DNA of 34,268 bases, from assembly GCA_003140235.1 (NCBI GenBank), contig PLJN01000098.1, positions 1 through 34,268 on the forward strand, in the 5' to 3' direction. Below are positions 7,945 to 14,714 of the stretch, in pieces. Made by a program: the position numbers and the translations under genes. The stretch comes from Acidobacteriaceae bacterium. Lineage in GTDB: Bacteria; Acidobacteriota; Terriglobia; Terriglobales; Acidobacteriaceae. The notes under the pieces were generated by a model. The model was not told the origin of the DNA and searched no databases. It was given only the letters and a program-made list of their open reading frames with translations. Position 1 is the first letter of the stretch. Each line of letters begins with the position of its first letter.

Positions 7945-8064
7945 CAGGGGCTAAAGCCCGATCATTGTAGGCTACTGTACGGCCCGAGTAAACTCGTGCC
8001 CTGATACTTGTATGGATCGTGGATACTGATTGGGCTGGGAAGCGAAAACATCTGAAACACACGC
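7945..8064. repeat. Right arm of the long inverted repeat flanking the RAYT gene
   Basis: AGTAAACTCGTGCCCTGATA (7987-8006) is the exact reverse complement of the left-arm core. The arm from 7978 to 8040 matches with only two or three differences, and looser similarity extends from GGCTAAAGCC near 7949 to the ACACAC near 8060. It begins 5 bp upstream of the RAYT start codon and ends 13 bp before the end of the DUF962 gene. Confidence 0.85.
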
Positions 8065-8076
8065 TAGTTGTGCGGT

Positions 8077-8397
8077 TCAAATGTTGTTCCGCTTTTCCTC
8101 CATCCGCGCCTTCAGTCTTCCCGTCGCCATCAATCCCAGCATTCGAAAATCACTGATGAACGACCAGAACGGATGTCCGAAAGTCGCCGGTTTGTTGCCT
8201 TCGATCAGATAATGTCCGGCCCAGGCAAAGCCGTAGGCCACTACCGGCCAGGCCAGCGCAAACCACGGATGTCCGATCACAAACGGCACAACGAGAGTAC
8301 AGAGTCCAAGCAGGGTACCAGTGGCGTGCATGGCCCGGTTGCGCGGATCGCTGTGCTCGCCCAGATAGAACGTAAAGAACTCTTCGTAATTGGCAAT
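8077..8397 (-). CDS. DUF962 / Mpo1-like membrane protein, probably with a non-standard ATT start
   Basis: Small protein related to DUF962 (yeast Mpo1, an iron-dependent dioxygenase of fatty-acid alpha-oxidation). The conserved start of the family is in frame upstream of the first ATG: NYEEFFTFYLGEHSDPRNRAMHATGT. Then come hydrophobic segments and HYLIEGNKPATFGHPFWSFISDFRM. The conserved histidines are present. The first ATG (8331) would remove this conserved N-terminal block. The only plausible start that keeps it is ATT at 8397, two codons after the TGA that ends the Coa1-like gene in the same frame. A CTG within the block is another option. The length, 106 residues, is near the family norm of 100-110. 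It ends next to the RAYT right repeat. Confidence 0.75.
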   Translation of the reverse strand: MANYEEFFTFYLGEHSDPRNRAMHATGTLLGLCTLVVPFVIGHPWFALAWPVVAYGFAWAGHYLIEGNKPATFGHPFWSFISDFRMLGLMATGRLKARMEEKRNNI

Positions 8398-8403
8398 TCT
8401 TCG

Positions 8404-8883
8404 TCACTTGTCTTCCGGCGCAACAGGCGTGTGATGCAGAAGGTCAATGCCGCCGGATTCCCCGTCGACCCAGAGTTGCAGCTTCTGGTATTCCCATTCG
8501 GCGCCCGATTTCTCTGCAATCACATAAAGCTTGCCGGCATGCGCGCTTCCGTGGATCGGTATTGACAGGTTCGCCTGACCTATACCGTTAGTCTCATTCG
8601 TGCTCCCGCTGACCAGCGAGCCAATTTCCACGGGTGAGCCGAGCGCCTGCAGCGCCTGGGGATCATGCGTGACCACCTGCACGGCGTGCTTGTAGGGCTC
8701 GCTCGATTTCATGACGCCAAAAACAAAAGCGACAATGCCGCCGATGAACAGTGTGAACAACAGAATCGGCGTAATCACAATGAGGGGAACGAACCATTTC
8801 CAATTCCTCGAAAACCAACCCCGAGGCGGAGGAGGAACGGAAACGGACGTAGCGGGAGAAAGCGATGGCGGTAATGTACTCAT
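8404..8883 (-). CDS. Coa1-like (cytochrome oxidase assembly factor 1 family) membrane protein
   Basis: 159 residues from ATG at 8883. The N-terminus is Pro/Ser-rich and cytoplasmic. One strong membrane segment follows (FVPLIVITPILLFTLFIGGIVAF), then an exported domain: YKHAVQVVTHDPQALQALGSP, NLSIPIHGSAHAGKLYVIAEKSG, EWEYQKLQLWV. This order matches the bacterial Coa1/DUF-type proteins related to a mitochondrial cytochrome oxidase assembly factor. No oxidase gene is near, so the respiratory role is only inherited from the family. It stops at TGA 8404-8406, and the same frame continues into the DUF962 gene after two codons. Confidence 0.75.
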   Translation of the reverse strand: MSTLPPSLSPATSVSVPPPPRGWFSRNWKWFVPLIVITPILLFTLFIGGIVAFVFGVMKSSEPYKHAVQVVTHDPQALQALGSPVEIGSLVSGSTNETNGIGQANLSIPIHGSAHAGKLYVIAEKSGAEWEYQKLQLWVDGESGGIDLLHHTPVAPEDK

Positions 8884-8963
8884 GCGGGATTGTACTACGT
8901 CACGTGACTTAACCAACGCGCATTCGGCCCACATGATGCACGAACATAAGCGGTGCGCCCCCG

Positions 8964-11900
8964 TTAGTGGCCTGCACTCTTGGAAGCGGCCGCTGGCGGC
9001 AACGCGGCAAGACGCTGCTGCGCCAGAGCGTAGGATGCCGCGGGGTAAATGGTCTTGGGCTTTTCCATGCGGTTGTACATGGCGCGAGCAGCGTCATACT
9101 CGCCGTACTGCTCGGCAATTTTTCCGAAGCCAAACCAGATCTCGGAGTCCGGCTCGTCCTCTTTGGCTGCTTCCATGGCTTTGAGCAGCAGATCGCGCGC
9201 CTGTGTCGTCTTGCCGGTTTCTGCGTCAAGGCAAGCGAGCGTGTGTAGAATCCCGTAGTTCGCGTTCTTAGTTAGTTCATTGGCGCGTTGGGCCGCTTCC
9301 ATGCTGTCCTGGTCTATAGGTCCGGGTATCAGGAGCGCATTCCACGCATAACCATTCAGGTCCTCCTCGGTGGCCTTTCCGCGGTCCATCAGGCCCTTGT
9401 ACAACTCCCTGGTTTTCGCAAACTGGCCACGGTAACCAGCCAACAGCGCTGCCGAACGAATATAGTCCGGATCGTCCGGATGCTTTTGCAGGCGTGCCTG
9501 AATCATTCTGTCCCAATCGTCAAACTTCTGCAGCCCGAGGTAAGCCTGACGAGCAAAGTCGAAACCGGTTAGCGAGTCCGGGGCTGCCTGCATGAGACTT
9601 TCGGCGACGGGCAGAAGCTCAGCCCATTTTTCCTGCGTCGCATAAGCATAGGCCAGGACCAAAATGAGCTTGGTCCGTTCCGCTTCGTTCTTGGTGTTGT
9701 CGCGTTCCAGGATGAACGTGGCAAGGCGCTGTCCGGTCAAATCTTTTGAAGGCAAGAGCACCAGCGCGGCTTTGCGGATGGCGGTCTCGTCGCCTTCCTG
9801 TCCTTTCATCCAAAAGTAAGGGAATATCTGACCGAATAGAGGATCGTCTCCGCTGTTCATGTGTATTCTTTCGCGGGCCCAGTCCAGCCACTTCCGCGCA
9901 CCAGGCAGGTCTTTTCGCTCGACGCGCGCCAGCACTTCCCAAGCCAGTTCCTCCGGCAGCTTGTTTGCGGAACTGGCGAACTCGACGATCTTGTAGTGAC
10001 CGTCCTCCCGGGTCACGAACATTTCCTGGGACGATGATCCCGGCGTCTCCAGCGTCATCTTGTATCCCAGCGCGTCGTCTCCTTCCAGAGAATAGTGCAC
10101 GTTGGAAAGGGCCATGTCGACAGCGACGGACATGGGGAGGGCTGAGCTTGCAAACAGTCTCCGCATCTCAAACATCGCACGATGCATATCCTGGTCATCC
10201 GTCTTTGAGCTGGAAGGCTCGCCGGACTTTCTGCTCATCAGGTTCTCTATTTTCTTCGGATCAAGAGGTTCGGAGAACACCGCAAGAAACAGTTCCTGCG
10301 CGACGCTGCGCGGATCGGCCGGATCAATTTTCATTTCCTCGTGCGGCTTCGTTTTCCGCAAGGTACTCGCTACCGTGGCAATCTGTGCTTCATTGCTTTG
10401 CCCGCGCGCGCCCGCTTCAAACATGGCCGCGGCCTCCGCATATTTTCGAATGCGCAGCAGTAACGCTCCCGCAGTCACCAGGACCTGGGAACGCTCTTTG
10501 TTGTCGGAAGTAATGGCCAGGGACTGTTGCAGCGCGGCATCGGCGCCGGACTGCGCTGCGGTGGTGGCCACGACAAAACTCTTGCGCACTGCGCTTTTGG
10601 AAAGAGTGCCCAGATACTCCGCCAGGGCCGGCAGCTTGTGCGCGTACCACAGGTCGTACACAACATTGTCCTGATAGCGCGCGCCAACGTCCTTGTCCAG
10701 CTTGCTGAGCTCCTGAAATTCCGTGACCGCTTCCTCAAGATGGGCATTGGAGCTGTATCTCACGCCATCCGCATCGTGTTCCAGCAGGATCGCCAGATTT
10801 ACACGGACGTCCTTGTCCTTGGAATCAAGCTGCTTGGCTTTACGATAGGCGGCCACGGCTGCTGCGTAATCAAAACCTTTCTTGAGACTTCGCCCAATCA
10901 AATCATGTTCCATGACCGAGGCGAGCGTACTGAAGGCCTGCGCGGAGTTCGGCTCCAGAACTGTGGCTTGCCTGGCGACAGCGCGGGCTTTTTCTCCCAA
11001 GCCAGCGTCCAGAAGCACCTGGGCCAGTTGGATCTTATGCAGCGCTTCCTTGGGATGCTGTGCCGACAATTGCTCGAACGCCGCCAACGCTTCTTTCACC
11101 TTACCTGCCGCCAGCAGTGCATAGCCGGTTTGATCAAAAGTGATGATGACCGGGTCCGATTTGCAGGCCTTCAGGACTGCCAGGCGCAACGTCTTCGCTT
11201 CTTCCACCGTCAAACGGGACTTGCCGCTGTCAAAACGCAGAACGGCTTCCACTTTTCCATTCTGGTCAGTCGAGTATTTCTGGGTAAAGTGCGCCGCACT
11301 GAGCCGTTCATCTTTGTCGGAAGGCAACGCGCGAAGCTGAAACCCAACCGGAGGCTTGATCACATAGCGCCACTCGGTCGCGAACGGCGTGATGCGCCAG
11401 TCCACGATGCGCGGTTTGGTGTCCGTTTTGGATGCGGCGTCCTCGCTTTCATCTGTTTCGGTTGTAAAGTAGGAAGGCAGCCGGTCAAAAAGGGACTCGA
11501 CCCTGATCGCTACGACCGCGTTGTTCAGTTCCGTATAGCCGCGGTTGCCGCTGGCAACAAAGGTGAGCAGAAACGGCTTCTCCAGATCTGCCGGATCCGT
11601 TTTGTCGATGCTCGTCAGCTTGTCGGCGAGATACATCCCCTTCACATACTTTTCGCCGTTCTCCCGGACCTCCTTCGAATCGTCGGCATAGTACGACCGG
11701 TAGTCGGCTTCCAGCGGCCCGATTTCTTCATTTTTTTCTGTTATCCTGGCCGGCCCGTACTCCAGCAAAGTGAACTCACGGGTCTCAAGGCGAACATTCT
11801 GAGCGGCCGCGAGGTCTGGAATCTTGCTGAGACTTACAGTATTCGGATCAATGATGAGCGCCCTTCGCCCGTAATCCATGTAGGGCAGATATCCCACACG

Positions 11901-13121
11901 TGAATAGTCCGCTGTGGCGTCGATCCATAGTTCGGGATCGGAGCCGGAGGCAGGAACGTACACAATTTCGTGATCGAAGCCGCCCATGCCCGGCAACTCC
12001 GGATTCACATCCAGCCCCGGATCGGAATCGAGCAAAACCAGATTTGCCGAAATACCGGCCGCGCGAAGCATCGTCGCCAGCAGCGCTGATTTGTCTTTGC
12101 AGTCGCCATACTTGCGTTTGAGAGTCTCGCTGGGAAACTGAGGAATCAAGCTGGATTCGCCGAACTCCACACCGGTATAGCGAACATTCTTGTGCAAAGC
12201 TGACACAATCTTGCGAATGGTTTCGCTACGCGAGGCGCCCTTCAGGTTGAGTTTGGCCAGCAGAGGCTGCACGTCCGCCAAGCGCAGTTTGTCATTCGAT
12301 TGGCGTGCGTACTCTACGGCCACCTGTTGCCATGAGCTTCCAGTGGCAAACTCGACTTCCGGAAACAAATACGCGTCGAAAGGCACGTGCTCGGTCTTTT
12401 CGGCATGGGCCGCCAGCGGTCCGTTCTCAATCGTGATGATTTCAGTGCCGTTTTCCGCCGTCTTCTTTACGCTGGCGTCCGGCAGCAGATGAAGCACGTA
12501 GTGCAGCGGCAACGATTCAGCATGGGAAATAACGATACGAGATTTAGCAACCGGGACGGGCCAAGACAAAATGGTCTGTGCGGAAGTCCCGCCGGAAAAG
12601 AACACTGCTGTTCCCCGCGTGATGATCTCTTCTTCCACAATGGCTCCGACCGCGATGGCTGGCAGCGGACCACCGTAAGAACGGTCATCGCTATAAACCT
12701 CCGCGTCTTCATCGTGGACCGGGACATCAGTCAGCGTTTTGTGGTCCAGCCAATGCTCCGTGCCGTCCGGACTGATGACGCGGGCCTTGATCTCGGGTTT
12801 GGCCTGATACCATGGCGCCCATTGTCCGCTACTCTGCGCCCAGCCTTTGACGCCCTCCTCGTTTTCGATCCGGTAGATCAAATGGCGAGTGTGGGTCTCG
12901 CGTCCTGTCGGGTCAAAACTAAAGCGTTCTTCGTTGAGAAGGACAGTGGCGTCCATGTCTTTCTCGGCTTTGATCACAGCCGCAGCCTGCCGCAGTTGCT
13001 CAGGACTGGCGGAAAACGCCGGACTGTCCCAAGGATCGGACGCCCAGGCGCAGGGAGCCAGGAAAAGAAATACTAAAACTAAAACTCGGATGTTAGAACG
13101 CAAGAGAAGGCGCGGGACCAT
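8964..13121 (-). CDS. Large secreted DUF3857 / transglutaminase-like / TPR protein
   Basis: 1385 residues from ATG at 13121, with GAGG about 11 bp ahead and a signal peptide (LLLRSNIRVLVLVFLFLAPCAWA) following. A TTG at 13139 is the alternative start. Residues about 60-250 match DUF3857. A transglutaminase-like core follows with catalytic Cys341 (KYGDCKDKS), His384 (FDHEIVYV) and Asp401 (WIDATADY), so the triad is intact. A beta-rich DUF3858-type region follows to about 640. Next are tetratricopeptide-like helices (about 650-900) and a second TPR region to the end (about 1100-1370). Proteins with this architecture are common in Acidobacteriota and Bacteroidota, and their substrates are unknown; peptidase or cross-linking activity at the envelope is inferred. 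The 458-codon open frame on the opposite strand (10527-11903) is a shadow. Confidence 0.9.
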   Translation of the reverse strand: MVPRLLLRSNIRVLVLVFLFLAPCAWASDPWDSPAFSASPEQLRQAAAVIKAEKDMDATVLLNEERFSFDPTGRETHTRHLIYRIENEEGVKGWAQSSGQWAPWYQAKPEIKARVISPDGTEHWLDHKTLTDVPVHDEDAEVYSDDRSYGGPLPAIAVGAIVEEEIITRGTAVFFSGGTSAQTILSWPVPVAKSRIVISHAESLPLHYVLHLLPDASVKKTAENGTEIITIENGPLAAHAEKTEHVPFDAYLFPEVEFATGSSWQQVAVEYARQSNDKLRLADVQPLLAKLNLKGASRSETIRKIVSALHKNVRYTGVEFGESSLIPQFPSETLKRKYGDCKDKSALLATMLRAAGISANLVLLDSDPGLDVNPELPGMGGFDHEIVYVPASGSDPELWIDATADYSRVGYLPYMDYGRRALIIDPNTVSLSKIPDLAAAQNVRLETREFTLLEYGPARITEKNEEIGPLEADYRSYYADDSKEVRENGEKYVKGMYLADKLTSIDKTDPADLEKPFLLTFVASGNRGYTELNNAVVAIRVESLFDRLPSYFTTETDESEDAASKTDTKPRIVDWRITPFATEWRYVIKPPVGFQLRALPSDKDERLSAAHFTQKYSTDQNGKVEAVLRFDSGKSRLTVEEAKTLRLAVLKACKSDPVIITFDQTGYALLAAGKVKEALAAFEQLSAQHPKEALHKIQLAQVLLDAGLGEKARAVARQATVLEPNSAQAFSTLASVMEHDLIGRSLKKGFDYAAAVAAYRKAKQLDSKDKDVRVNLAILLEHDADGVRYSSNAHLEEAVTEFQELSKLDKDVGARYQDNVVYDLWYAHKLPALAEYLGTLSKSAVRKSFVVATTAAQSGADAALQQSLAITSDNKERSQVLVTAGALLLRIRKYAEAAAMFEAGARGQSNEAQIATVASTLRKTKPHEEMKIDPADPRSVAQELFLAVFSEPLDPKKIENLMSRKSGEPSSSKTDDQDMHRAMFEMRRLFASSALPMSVAVDMALSNVHYSLEGDDALGYKMTLETPGSSSQEMFVTREDGHYKIVEFASSANKLPEELAWEVLARVERKDLPGARKWLDWARERIHMNSGDDPLFGQIFPYFWMKGQEGDETAIRKAALVLLPSKDLTGQRLATFILERDNTKNEAERTKLILVLAYAYATQEKWAELLPVAESLMQAAPDSLTGFDFARQAYLGLQKFDDWDRMIQARLQKHPDDPDYIRSAALLAGYRGQFAKTRELYKGLMDRGKATEEDLNGYAWNALLIPGPIDQDSMEAAQRANELTKNANYGILHTLACLDAETGKTTQARDLLLKAMEAAKEDEPDSEIWFGFGKIAEQYGEYDAARAMYNRMEKPKTIYPAASYALAQQRLAALPPAAASKSAGH

Positions 13122-13215
13122 ACAGGGTGTTGACCTCAAAGGTTTGTCGCTACGGTGCTAATGTTGTACCTGTATTGATCTTGAATCACAAGCCAGCTCT
13201 TTGACGGAGGAACCT
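13122..13215. promoter_or_regulatory. Divergent promoter region
   Basis: This region separates the leftward DUF3857-transglutaminase gene from the rightward DUF6010-like gene. It includes a clear ribosome site (ACGGAGGAACCT) for the rightward gene. A possible rightward pair is TTGTCG near 13143 with TACCTG 17 bp later, but it is weak. No terminator is visible. Confidence 0.35.
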
Positions 13216-13632
13216 ATGGCCCTGTGGATCACTGTAGGAGTAGTCGCCGCATGTCTCACCGCAGCCCTAGCCTCAAGAATGCCGGGCAGCAGGAAAAGAG
13301 ACCTGTATACCGTTTTGATGTCAGTAACCGCAGCGGTCTACGTTGGAACCGCGTTGGCGGGGAGCGACGTGAAGACCCTGGTGATCGAGACAGGCATTGC
13401 GGTGGTGCTGTTGAGCGTTACCCTGGCCGGACAATGGCGCTCGGTGAGGTACACCGCCATCGCCTTCTTCGTTCACGGAGCCTGGGACATTCTTCACTCG
13501 GCCAAAGGTATGGGCGCAAACGCTGGTTCGAGTTACCCCATTTTTTGCGTCGCTTATGACTGGGTGATTGCCTGTTTTATTTGGTATTTGGGCACTACGT
13601 CCTCGCGAAGCGGAGCAGTCCATCCAGAATAA
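13216..13632 (+). CDS. DUF6010-like four-helix membrane protein
   Basis: 138 residues from ATG at 13216, placed 6 bp after GGAGG; the TTG at 13201 lies before the ribosome site and is rejected. Four hydrophobic segments are visible: ALWITVGVVAACLTAAL, YTVLMSVTAAVYVGTALAG, LVIETGIAVVLLSVTLA, and a C-terminal CVAYDWVIACFIWYLG. The motif FFVHGAWDILHS followed by PIFCVAYDW resembles the H-x-x-WD-x-LH and FC-x-x-D features of DUF6010. No function is known for that family. It stands alone, and a dispersed repeat begins right at its stop codon. Confidence 0.7.
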   Translation: MALWITVGVVAACLTAALASRMPGSRKRDLYTVLMSVTAAVYVGTALAGSDVKTLVIETGIAVVLLSVTLAGQWRSVRYTAIAFFVHGAWDILHSAKGMGANAGSSYPIFCVAYDWVIACFIWYLGTTSSRSGAVHPE

Positions 13633-13672
13633 ATAATGCCGCGTTCAGGCTGACCCCTCTTCCCCCCTTTTT
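13633..13672 (+). repeat. Dispersed repeat, copy 1 (AATAATGCCGCGTTCAGGCT)
   Basis: AATAATGCCGCGTTCAGGCT followed by GACCCCTCTTCCCCCC. The second copy is at about 26571-26606 and has the same order with GGCCCCTTTTTCCCCC. Both lie just after or between genes. The repeat identity is direct; its nature is not known. Confidence 0.7.
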
Positions 13673-13745
13673 CTCCTTTTTCAAAAAGCATGAGCCTTGC
13701 GGGCCATTTCAAAATCGAAAACCGGGATACTCGGCGATAATTGTC

Positions 13746-14150
13746 CTATTGAATGGTCAAGAAGAAGTGACACTTCCTTCTTTTTCTTGAAGTGTCAGTG
13801 TAATGAACCTCGACGTGGTAAAAAGCCGGTTGATAGTATTGTTTGCCCAGATCGACTTGTCCGCAGTATCGTCCCAGATTGCCCGGCACAAGAGGGAACT
13901 TTCTTGGGTCCTCTCTGATTCTCCCAACCTGCTGCGCAAATTCAACGAAGACGTCTGCAACCTGTGCCGGCTCGCCGCCTTTTGTTGTGAATGAAACACA
14001 ATACTCATCCTTTGCGGACACCAGTTTGCCTGACTTACTGAGAAGAGAAATGTCGAGGTCGTGGTTGCGCTTCGAAGCGATGACGGTCTGGCCCGCACCC
14101 ACTTGAGTTGCCACGCTAAGGATCAATGCTATGCACAGGGCCGCGCTCAT
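13746..14150 (-). CDS. Small secreted hypothetical protein, possibly YtkA-like
   Basis: 134 residues from ATG at 14150. I chose this over an upstream GTG (14207) because GGGAGG stands about 9 bp ahead and the signal peptide (MSAALCIALILSVATQVGAGQ) then sits at the N-terminus. The mature domain of about 110 residues is a predicted beta sandwich: HDLDISLLSKSGKLVSAKDEYCVSF, EPAQVADVFVEF, FYHVEVHYTD, KCHFFLTIQ. It has three cysteines. The pattern of strands is like YtkA/FixH-type domains of copper and oxidase biology, but the match is weak. It lies downstream of the efflux/PAP2 cluster on the same strand. Confidence 0.6.
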   Translation of the reverse strand: MSAALCIALILSVATQVGAGQTVIASKRNHDLDISLLSKSGKLVSAKDEYCVSFTTKGGEPAQVADVFVEFAQQVGRIREDPRKFPLVPGNLGRYCGQVDLGKQYYQPAFYHVEVHYTDTSRKRRKCHFFLTIQ

Positions 14151-14162
14151 TTTTGTAAGCCT

Positions 14163-14214
14163 CCCGTTTCGAGTGCTTCGAGGTTCGCGAAATTGGTCAT
14201 TTTCCACTGCTGAA
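14163..14214. repeat. Partial duplication of the start region of the 118-aa gene
   Basis: On the minus strand this stretch reads CAGCAGTGGAAAATGACCAA followed by TCGAAGCACTCGAAACGGGAGG. The minus-strand segment 14655-14721 reads CAGCAATGGAAAATGAACAA followed by TCGAAGCCCTCGAAGAAACTCTCGAAACAGG. The shared order suggests an old local duplication spanning the gene-start area. It is too short to be certain. Confidence 0.4.
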
Positions 14215-14357
14215 AAAAATCACCGGCCAACCTGACCGGCCTATTCTGACCGCGTCAAAAGATCGAGGAAACGTCGCCAATCAAAACAGTTCCCCCCACC
14301 GCGCTTCGGGAGTCTCTAAGTGCAGAGAGACCCCCGTCTCTCCTTGACTCTTACTTA
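14215..14357. other. Intergenic region with two small hairpins
   Basis: GGCC-AACCTGACC-GGCC near 14227 and GTCTCT-AAGTGCA-GAGAGAC near 14313 can each form a short stem. The second could be a weak terminator for the leftward 118-aa gene, which ends at 14358. No gene is seen. Confidence 0.35.
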
Positions 14358-14714
14358 TCATGGATGTCCCCGGGTTTCTCGGGCGAACTCACTTTGGACG
14401 CTTTTGCATTTTGGTCTTTTTGAACTTGGGGCATCCTGCTGGTCCTGGAGACGGACAAAACGCACATATTCCTTGATCTCCCGCGTGTTTAGTATTTCGG
14501 CCATTTTGCGGGCTACCTCCATTGTGAGTTCTTTGGCCAACTCGCGAGAGCGCGTGAAGAGGCCGGGCGGAAAGGCCTTAAGAGCTTCCAAATGTTCACA
14601 CTTCAGCGTGATAATCCCGATGGCCAAATTCAACTCGTCAAGATCTTTGTAAATTTCCTGTTTCGAGAGTTTCTTCGAGGGCTTCGAAGTCTGGTGAGTT
14701 TGTTCATTTTCCAT
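14358..14714 (-). CDS. Small hypothetical helical protein
   Basis: 118 residues, starting MENEQTHQTSKPSKKLSKQE. It is predicted mostly helical and charged, with no signal peptide or membrane segment. A central helix runs through DLDELNLAIGIITLKCEHLEAL and a second through RSRELAKELTMEVARKMAEIL. I do not recognise a family. The ATG is preceded by GGAG at about 9 bp and overlaps the last 11 bp of the PAP2-Wzi gene, so it is likely the next gene of that transcript. Coding status rests on this overlap and on residue composition. Confidence 0.6.
   Translation of the reverse strand: MENEQTHQTSKPSKKLSKQEIYKDLDELNLAIGIITLKCEHLEALKAFPPGLFTRSRELAKELTMEVARKMAEILNTREIKEYVRFVRLQDQQDAPSSKRPKCKSVQSEFARETRGHP

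Noticed and set aside
8404-8406. TGA between Coa1-like and DUF962 frames as selenocysteine
   Set aside because: The domains on each side are separate, complete families, no SECIS-like hairpin is evident after the TGA, and no selenocysteine genes are in view.
10527-11903. 458-codon open frame on the plus strand
   Set aside because: It lies wholly antisense to the transglutaminase-TPR gene, which has an intact catalytic triad and domain order. The antisense translation shows no recognisable domain.
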